From Oligoflexales bacterium (lineage in GTDB: Bacteria; Bdellovibrionota; Oligoflexia; Oligoflexales; Oligoflexaceae): 11,806 nt of DNA. The stretch lies in assembly GCA_015232735.1 (NCBI GenBank), contig JADFZC010000045.1, positions 1 through 11,806 on the forward strand, given 5' to 3'. The translations under genes were made by a program, and so were the position numbers. This document shows, piece by piece, positions 7,603-11,806 of the stretch. Within the stretch, counting starts at the first letter, position 1. The number at the start of each line of letters is the position of its first letter. The notes under the pieces were generated by a model. It did not search any database, was not told the origin of the DNA, and saw only the letters and a list, made by a program, of their open reading frames with translations.

Positions 7603-7641
7603 AAGCCAAATCTGCCGATTAACGGATGTGTAAGTTGGTTT
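7603..7641 (+). promoter_or_regulatory. Candidate stem-loop in the hpf leader
   Basis: AAGCCAA (7603-7609) can pair with TTGGTTT (7635-7641) over seven pairs, one a G-U wobble. A small inner CCG/CGG pairing (7615-7617 with 7623-7625) encloses ATTAA. There is no U-tract directly after it, so it is not an intrinsic terminator. Whether it is transcribed is unknown. Confidence 0.25.
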
Positions 7642-7663
7642 GATAGTAACAAAATTTAAAGGC

Positions 7664-7671
7664 AAGGAGGG
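7664..7671 (+). promoter_or_regulatory. Orphan Shine-Dalgarno-like sequence upstream of hpf
   Basis: AAGGAGGG is as strong as the real hpf site at 7733-7739, but no ATG, GTG or TTG follows within normal spacing; ATA-AAC-TAA comes 12 nt later. It could be a ribosome standby site, the relic of a leader peptide, or chance. Confidence 0.3.
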
Positions 7672-7745
7672 CAAAAACGACAATAAACTAAATTTTTTCT
7701 AATGTATTTATTCCGTTAATATATTTTGATCCAAGGAGGCTTAGA

Positions 7746-8183
7746 ATGCAGTTTCAGTTTTCTTTTAAGCATATGGAAACGTCTGCTTCTCTTCAAAAAT
7801 ACACCGAAGAAAAGCTTAGATCTCAAATTGAAAAATTCGTAACGAAGCCTATAGAAGCTCATGTGACTTTTTCCGTGGACAACCACAGACACATCGCGCA
7901 TTGTTCATTGACGGGTGGCGATGGTTTTTCCATTGAAGTTGAACATTCGTGTGAGGATATGTATGGCTCGGTTGACAAGCTGTTGGATAAACTTACTGTT
8001 CAGTTGAAGAAGAAAAAGGAGAAGTTAAAGGGGCATCAAAGGCCTAATCGTTCTAATAGATATGCCGATAAAAATAGCGGCAATTCTTCTGAAATAGATT
8101 ATGATACTGTGGAAATTGATGCTGAGGATATAATAAAATATGAAAAAGCCAGAAAAAGGCTTTCTTCAACAGTGTCTCGATAA
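7746..8183 (+). CDS. hpf: Ribosome hibernation promoting factor (HPF/RaiA family)
   Basis: The 145-residue protein has an N-terminal S30AE/HPF domain (about 1-97): M-Q-F-Q-F-S-F-K-H-M-E-T opening, helix S-L-Q-K-Y-T-E-E-K-L (15-24), strands V-T-F-S-V-D and A-H-C-S-L-T-G (39-57), then helix D-M-Y-G-S-V-D-K-L-L-D-K-L (71-83) and the lysine-rich K-K-K-K-E-K-L-K end. Family members bind the decoding region of the small ribosomal subunit in stationary phase and silence or dimerise ribosomes. The tail (about 98-145) is a polar linker followed by an acidic segment and a basic end, and lacks the C-terminal dimerisation domain of long HPF. The protein is therefore longer than short E. coli HPF (about 95 aa) but is not a true long form. 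AAGGAGG with 6 nt spacing to ATG 7746 predicts strong translation. The gene stands alone, with a strong terminator downstream. Confidence 0.92.
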   Translation: MQFQFSFKHMETSASLQKYTEEKLRSQIEKFVTKPIEAHVTFSVDNHRHIAHCSLTGGDGFSIEVEHSCEDMYGSVDKLLDKLTVQLKKKKEKLKGHQRPNRSNRYADKNSGNSSEIDYDTVEIDAEDIIKYEKARKRLSSTVSR

Positions 8184-8219
8184 TATTCGGGAAGTATATT
8201 TCCTTTTTGTTGGTTATCT

Positions 8220-8247
8220 GGAGCTATTTTAAATAGCTCCTTTTTTT
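8220..8247 (+). terminator. Intrinsic terminator after hpf
   Basis: GGAGCTATTT and AAATAGCTCC form a perfect inverted repeat around one central T (8220-8240; in practice a loop of 3-5 nt), followed at once by seven T residues (8241-8247). It begins 36 nt after the hpf stop. The reverse strand has no T-tract after the hairpin, so it works only for rightward transcription. Confidence 0.95.
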
Positions 8248-8271
8248 GTAACCTTAAGTCTCCCAGATCCC

Positions 8272-8292
8272 CTGATATCTGATATCTGATAC
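8272..8292. repeat. Three tandem copies of a 7-bp unit, CTGATAT/C
   Basis: CTGATAT, CTGATAT and CTGATAC run head to tail. Further CTGATC-like pieces at 8297-8302 and 8311-8316 form the inverted repeat GATCA...TGATC. The repeat sits in the non-coding gap between the hpf terminator and the end of the zinc-finger gene. The rest of that gap (8248-8360) shows no gene and no terminator for the leftward transcript. Confidence 0.6.
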
Positions 8293-8360
8293 CTGCCTGA
8301 TCACGGCTCTCTGATCGCATATCCATCTTTTTTCACAAATTGGATTTGATTGGGTATGGA

Positions 8361-9098
8361 TCATTTTTCTTCTGGTTTTTCTATGTCATTATCGTCAAAG
8401 TGACTATGAAAGCAGAATTCCACCTCTGATCTTGTAAAATACATTTTTTGGCAATATCTGCACCCGTATTTTGCGTCGCTTCTAAACCAGTGAGTCGGAA
8501 ATTCACTTTTCTTTCTGAGTCTGCCCTGTCTTTTTGCCTTGACTTCAGTTTTTGTGTCTTCCGTCGCATCTGGTTTCTGTTCTTTTTGATCTTTAGTATT
8601 CTTTCCCTTGCCTGTACTGATGTCATCCTCGGGCTTTTGGGTATGTTGGTCCAATGTCTCTTTACGTTTTAGCTGGAATTTTGCCTGAAAATGTTTTTTC
8701 AGTTCGGAAATTTTGAGCTGGGACAAATCAAACGGTTTGACAAAGTCGGAGGACAGGTTCATGACTATTTGTTCTTTTTGTATTACCTTATTTTTTCGTT
8801 CACCGCACTCTTCAACACATCTAAGACCATCCTCGAATTCCTTGTAGTCCCTGCAGCAGAATCTGCATCTGAAAAACTCTCCTTCCTGGCCGTGCCTTCT
8901 TTTCACCAGCACATCCATTTCCATCAGCTTTTCCCAGCAGTCTGCCAGACATTTTCTGGCGTCGTGCAAAGATTTATGCTCCTCCTTGCAAATGCTGCAA
9001 ATGAAGACATTGCTATGACGAAAGACCTTTCTTATTGTCGGCATGCCGTCATGAGAAATACCTTTTTGAATACGTGTTGTTTTTTTTGTCAAAGTCAA
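8361..9098 (-). CDS. Unrecognised protein with three C2H2/C4-like zinc-finger motifs
   Basis: The protein has 245 residues from TTG 9098. Three motifs share the exact spacing C-x2-C-x12-C-x3-[CH]: C34/C37/C50/C54, C78/C81/C94/C98 and C213/C216/C229/H233. Each is preceded by an aromatic residue or glycine two positions before the first cysteine, and has an aromatic or histidine near the middle, like the C2H2 finger layout with cysteine replacing histidine. Between fingers two and three lies a highly charged, low-complexity linker (about 145-205) rich in K, E, D and Q, probably disordered. There is no signal peptide or membrane segment. Zinc binding, and nucleic-acid or protein binding, are inferred from the motifs only. 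Start choice: AGGAGA lies 9 nt before TTG 9098 and a candidate promoter lies at 9170-9196. The frame is open to ATG 9245, but that start has no ribosome binding site and the extra 49 residues look like translated spacer. ATG 9044 is another option. It follows the outer-membrane protein gene. Confidence 0.72.
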   Translation of the reverse strand: MTLTKKTTRIQKGISHDGMPTIRKVFRHSNVFICSICKEEHKSLHDARKCLADCWEKLMEMDVLVKRRHGQEGEFFRCRFCCRDYKEFEDGLRCVEECGERKNKVIQKEQIVMNLSSDFVKPFDLSQLKISELKKHFQAKFQLKRKETLDQHTQKPEDDISTGKGKNTKDQKEQKPDATEDTKTEVKAKRQGRLRKKSEFPTHWFRSDAKYGCRYCQKMYFTRSEVEFCFHSHFDDNDIEKPEEK

Positions 9099-9107
9099 AG
9101 TAGTCAG

Positions 9108-9113
9108 TCTCCT
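9108..9113 (-). promoter_or_regulatory. Ribosome binding site for the zinc-finger gene
   Basis: Reverse-strand AGGAGA, within a run reading GGGAGGAGA, lies 9 nt before TTG 9098. A second purine-rich AGGAGG is slightly further upstream (about 9124-9129). These favour a start well inside the open frame. Confidence 0.45.
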
Positions 9114-9169
9114 CCCTATTATCCTCCTCTTTCTTAAATCGGAAGAATCCTGTGGCACTTTATAAAAAA

Positions 9170-9196
9170 ATGATAAATTACTTATAAAGATGGCAA
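9170..9196 (-). promoter_or_regulatory. Candidate promoter for the zinc-finger gene
   Basis: Reverse-strand TTGCCA (9196-9191) and TATCAT (9175-9170) each match consensus at 5 of 6 positions, but the spacer is 15 nt, shorter than the preferred 17. The start of transcription would be near 9163, about 65 nt before the TTG start. Confidence 0.35.
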
Positions 9197-9212
9197 TATT
9201 ACGATTAATATT
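9195..9212. promoter_or_regulatory. AT-rich dyad overlapping the candidate -35, possible operator
   Basis: AATATTA (9195-9201) and TAATATT (9206-9212) form perfect 7-bp arms around CGAT. The dyad overlaps the upstream edge of the -35 box at 9191-9196 and lies just past the stop of the outer-membrane protein gene, as a regulator site would. AT-rich composition raises the odds of chance. Confidence 0.3.
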
Positions 9213-9225
9213 CTTTGACGGGGTA

Positions 9226-10029
9226 TCAGACACCAAAAAAGACATTAAGAGCTACAGTTAGTGCATATCCTTTTAATTTTCCTCTCTTTTTTTCGGGATA
9301 TGGATTTTTGTGCATGTATTCAACCTTGTAATTTATGCTTATGGGAGTCGTGTAACCTATTGTAAGCACGTAGCCCTCTATTCGAGTAGCTAATTTGTCC
9401 GGTCTGTTGTCGTAAAGGCGGCCCTCTTTGAACTTGGAGAAGAAAATGGCGGGAATAAGTGAAAACTCTGTGATGCTCATGACATATCTGTCAATGCGGG
9501 GTTCTTTACCGGGGTCTGTTTTATTCTTATTAATATCAGAGACATCCTCTTCATCGAGGGATCGGCCAATAATATCGCGATAGCTGAAACCAAGGGCAAA
9601 TCCATAATTGGCGCTGTCGCCTCGAATACTGATATCCTCCGCAACATATCCAAGATAGGCACTGAATCCTGTCCCGGAGAAATCGATGTTAAGGCCCCTG
9701 AAAAGATAGGTTCTATATGGTCCGGAAATAATATCGATAGTGACATTGGAATACCATTTTTCACTGATGTATCCCATCCCGAGCTGGGTAATGGTGCTTG
9801 TTCCCAGAAGGCTATGGCCCTCTCCCGATTTCAGGCTGTGCTGTACGCCGCTTAAGCCAAAGGTCCATGTTTTGTTACGGAATCCTTTTTCGGTTTGAAC
9901 CGGTATCTGTGGCACTTCACCTTTTGCGGCAATCGGAATGTGTAATAAAAGGATTGCCCACAGAAGTAGCGGAATGCCGCGTTTATCTCCCCATCCGGAT
10001 TTCCTGAAATCTGAATTAATGCGCCTCAA
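9226..10029 (-). CDS. Small predicted outer-membrane beta-barrel protein
   Basis: The 267-residue product has a signal peptide: a long basic N-region (1-19), the hydrophobic stretch L-L-L-W-A-I-L-L-L-H-I-P-I-A-A (21-35) and a likely cleavage near A-A-K-G (34-37). The mature part is rich in alternating polar/hydrophobic stretches with aromatic belts, for example about 53-62, 80-100, 121-130, 141-150, 182-197 and 215-239, and ends in a strand (about 254-267) finishing F-F-G-V. This suits a small barrel, perhaps eight strands, with a charged loop rich in D, K and N at about 155-178. No named family was recognised. The start is TTG 10029, supported by GGAG 9 nt upstream (10042-10039) and by the absence of any other well-placed start ahead of the signal peptide. 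It overlaps the polA stop region by 14 bp, so it is probably translated from the polA transcript. Confidence 0.72.
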   Translation of the reverse strand: MRRINSDFRKSGWGDKRGIPLLLWAILLLHIPIAAKGEVPQIPVQTEKGFRNKTWTFGLSGVQHSLKSGEGHSLLGTSTITQLGMGYISEKWYSNVTIDIISGPYRTYLFRGLNIDFSGTGFSAYLGYVAEDISIRGDSANYGFALGFSYRDIIGRSLDEEDVSDINKNKTDPGKEPRIDRYVMSITEFSLIPAIFFSKFKEGRLYDNRPDKLATRIEGYVLTIGYTTPISINYKVEYMHKNPYPEKKRGKLKGYALTVALNVFFGV

Positions 10030-11806
10030 GCCAGTTTACTCCGTGACCTATGTCAACCACCAAAGGTACATCAAGCTTCATTGCATTTTCCATTGTTTCT
10101 TTGACAAGACGCATGGCGGCTTCCAGCTCTTCGTTTGGACATTCGAAGACAAGTTCGTCATGCACTTGTAAGAGCATTTTAGCATGCAGATTTGAACTTA
10201 ACAGGTTTTTCTGAACTTTTATCATTGCTATTTTTATAAGGTCCGCCGCACTTCCCTGTACAGGGGAGTTGACAGCAATGTTCTGAGCACCGACCACGGC
10301 CAACTTATTGTCGCCGTTAATCTCGGGAAGGGGCCTTCTCCTGCCTGAAATGGTAACCGTGAACTCATGTTCTCTTGCAAATGCTATCGAATCATTTACA
10401 TAGCCTCTGATGCCCGGATAACTTTCAAAGTATTTTTCTATGAAGTTTTTTGCCTCCTGAAGGGATACGCCGGTCTCTTTTGCCAGTCGTTGCGGGCCCA
10501 TGCCATAAATTATTCCGAAGTTGATGGCCTTGGCCTGGCTCCTTTGATCCGGGGTGACATCTTTCGGGGCAACGGAGAAAATCTTTGATGCAGTGGATGT
10601 ATGGATATCCTTGCCTGAGGCAAATGCCTCTATGAGATTATTTTCTTTTGCGAGATGGGCCAGAAGTCTTAGCTCGATCTGGGAGTAATCGGCGGAAAAG
10701 AGGGAATGGGAGGCATCTTTTGCCCTGAAGGACTTTCTGATCTCCTTGCCCAGTGCTGAGCGGATCGGGATGTTTTGGATGTTCGGGTCTGACGAACTTA
10801 ACCTGCCGGTGGCGGTTCCGGTCTGATGAAAACTTGTATGAACCCTTCCGGAATTTTTATTTATTATCTGGGGCAGTGAATCCACATATGTGCTTTTAAG
10901 CTTGGTTATGGATCTATACTCCAGGAGATTCTGGGCAAGAGGATGAGCTGCAAGCTGTTCGAGGACGGTAAAATTCGTCGAATATCCGGATTTTGTCTTC
11001 GGAATTTTTGTAATTCCAAGTTCCTCGTGTATTTTAAGTTTTTCGAAAATTATATGTTGAAGCTGTTTTGTCGAATTTATATTGAAACTTTCTCCGGCGA
11101 TTTCGTGAATTCTGTCTGTCAAGCGGCTTATGTCTTCCTCCATTTTTTCAGAGAGCCCAAGAAGAGTCTCGGCATCAACGAATATTCCTTCCTGTTCCAT
11201 CTGGGCGAGGATCGGTACAAGCGGCATTTCTATTTCATGAAATACACTGAGAAGTCCCTGCTTTTCCAGTAGAGGATACAGGTAGTCATACAGGCGAAGG
11301 GTAAGATCCGCATCTTCGCAAGCATAGGTTGTAAGCCGGTCTATGTCGACATTCAACATGGATATTGATGCATCGTGTCCGATAAGAGAGGCTGAGGGGA
11401 TCTTCGCATAATCAAGATATCTGAGGCAACAGGCATCCAGGCCGTATGATCTCAAGTTTGACTCGAGAAGGTGGGCTGCGATCATTGTGTCGGCAAGAGG
11501 TCCTTCAACTGGAATTCCTAGATTGGATAACATTTGGATATCAAATTTGATGTTGTGTCCTATTTTAAGCTTGTTTTTGTCCTCAAAGATTTTTTTAATT
11601 TTTGGGATGACGCAATTAATGTCAAGGGTGCCGGCATGTGTCCTGACAAGAGGAAGATAAAAGGCGGTTTTTCCCTTTAAGGAGAATGAAATGCCTATTG
11701 GCTTATCCACTTTTATGTCAAGGCCTGTGGTCTCTGTATCAAAACAGAAATGACTGCACGCAAGAAGTTCATTCAGAAGGGATTCGAATTTTGCGCCGGA
11801 ATCTAT
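10016..11806 (-). CDS. polA: DNA polymerase I, 5' end off the right edge
   Basis: The window holds the last 596 codons; the frame is open through the right edge, so GTG 11710 is an internal codon, not the start. Numbering from the first visible codon, the 3'-5' exonuclease domain shows ExoI F-D-T-E-T-T-G-L-D (about 21-29), ExoII H-N-I-K-F-D (about 84-89) and ExoIII Y-A-C-E-D (about 161-165), with all metal-binding residues present, so proofreading should be active. The polymerase domain shows T-G-R-L-S-S-S-D-P-N (about 333-342), motif A D-Y-S-Q-I-E-L-R (about 373-380), motif B R-S-Q-A-K-A-I-N-F-G-I-I-Y-G (about 422-435) with phenylalanine at the position that discriminates against dideoxynucleotides, and motif C V-H-D-E (about 548-551). 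Only the N-terminal 5'-3' exonuclease domain and the linker, roughly 300 residues, are missing. The enzyme fills gaps in repair and replaces Okazaki primers. The downstream gene overlaps its stop by 14 bp. Confidence 0.98.
   Translation of the reverse strand: MDSGAKFESLLNELLACSHFCFDTETTGLDIKVDKPIGISFSLKGKTAFYLPLVRTHAGTLDINCVIPKIKKIFEDKNKLKIGHNIKFDIQMLSNLGIPVEGPLADTMIAAHLLESNLRSYGLDACCLRYLDYAKIPSASLIGHDASISMLNVDIDRLTTYACEDADLTLRLYDYLYPLLEKQGLLSVFHEIEMPLVPILAQMEQEGIFVDAETLLGLSEKMEEDISRLTDRIHEIAGESFNINSTKQLQHIIFEKLKIHEELGITKIPKTKSGYSTNFTVLEQLAAHPLAQNLLEYRSITKLKSTYVDSLPQIINKNSGRVHTSFHQTGTATGRLSSSDPNIQNIPIRSALGKEIRKSFRAKDASHSLFSADYSQIELRLLAHLAKENNLIEAFASGKDIHTSTASKIFSVAPKDVTPDQRSQAKAINFGIIYGMGPQRLAKETGVSLQEAKNFIEKYFESYPGIRGYVNDSIAFAREHEFTVTISGRRRPLPEINGDNKLAVVGAQNIAVNSPVQGSAADLIKIAMIKVQKNLLSSNLHAKMLLQVHDELVFECPNEELEAAMRLVKETMENAMKLDVPLVVDIGHGVNWLEAH

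Larger units (their letters stand above)
7445..7745. other. AT-rich divergent intergenic region between recD2 and hpf
   Basis: There are 301 bp without a plausible gene on either strand. Items seen are the weak recD2 promoter (7477-7505), a short hairpin GGTTG-TTTT-CAACC (7574-7587), a longer candidate stem-loop (7603-7641), an orphan AAGGAGGG (7664-7671) with no start codon behind it, and the genuine hpf ribosome binding site AAGGAGG (7733-7739). No sigma-70 promoter with both elements, and no clear -24/-12 sigma-54 element, was found for hpf. Confidence 0.55.

Noticed and set aside
8190..8212. GGAA...TTCC followed by T5 just after hpf as a terminator
   Set aside because: A four-pair stem is weak, and the strong terminator at 8220-8247 explains termination.
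8691..9137. 148-codon open frame on the plus strand
   Set aside because: It is antisense to the zinc-finger gene, whose repeated cysteine spacing shows the reverse strand is the coding one.
11708..11710. GTG as the polA start
   Set aside because: The frame continues upstream to the window edge and encodes the ExoI motif F-D-T-E-T-T-G, so the gene extends beyond the window.
1..11806. CRISPR array, tRNA, insertion sequence or prophage genes
   Set aside because: No regularly spaced repeats, cloverleaf-like stretch, transposase motif or terminal inverted repeats were seen by eye on either strand.

Overview
The window looks like chromosomal DNA of a Gram-negative bacterium with moderately low G+C. 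Lipoprotein and outer-membrane-type export signals, strong AAGGAGG-type ribosome binding sites and the gene mix (yicC, recD2, hpf, polA, and a serine/threonine kinase beside a YbjN-like protein) would suit a Desulfobacterota (delta-proteobacterial) lineage. That placement is an inference from gene content; no taxonomic marker was compared. No tRNA, rRNA, insertion sequence, phage gene or CRISPR array is visible.

Left part (1-3585): a yicC-type endoribonuclease gene runs leftwards off the window edge. Divergent from it is a rightward cluster of three genes: a predicted lipoprotein with an all-helical body, a small YbjN/type III chaperone-like protein, and a cytosolic Hanks-type protein kinase whose catalytic loop reads H-S-D-L-S-S-P-N instead of H-R-D-L-K-P-x-N. 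The cluster is the best candidate here for an undescribed signalling module. Shine-Dalgarno positions place the starts of the lipoprotein (TTG 997) and the kinase (ATG 2614) a little downstream of the longest reading frames.

Middle part (3593-8360): recD2, a solo RecD-type helicase gene, is followed after 3 nt by a polytopic family-39-type glycosyltransferase gene, both leftward. The glycosyltransferase converges tail to tail with the kinase across 7 bp. Divergent from recD2, across a 301-bp AT-rich spacer with a possible leader stem-loop and an orphan Shine-Dalgarno sequence, lies a ribosome hibernation factor gene. It ends in a textbook intrinsic terminator.

Right part (8361-11806): a leftward series is formed by polA (the 3'-5' exonuclease and polymerase domains are inside the window; the 5' end is off the right edge), a small predicted outer-membrane beta-barrel gene that overlaps the polA stop codon, and an unrecognised protein with three regularly spaced C-x2-C-x12-C-x3-C/H zinc-finger-like motifs. 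The last gene may have its own promoter, overlapped by a 7+7 bp dyad.

The housekeeping genes are ordinary. The points of real interest are the lipoprotein/YbjN-like/kinase cluster, the triple zinc-finger protein, and the hpf leader.
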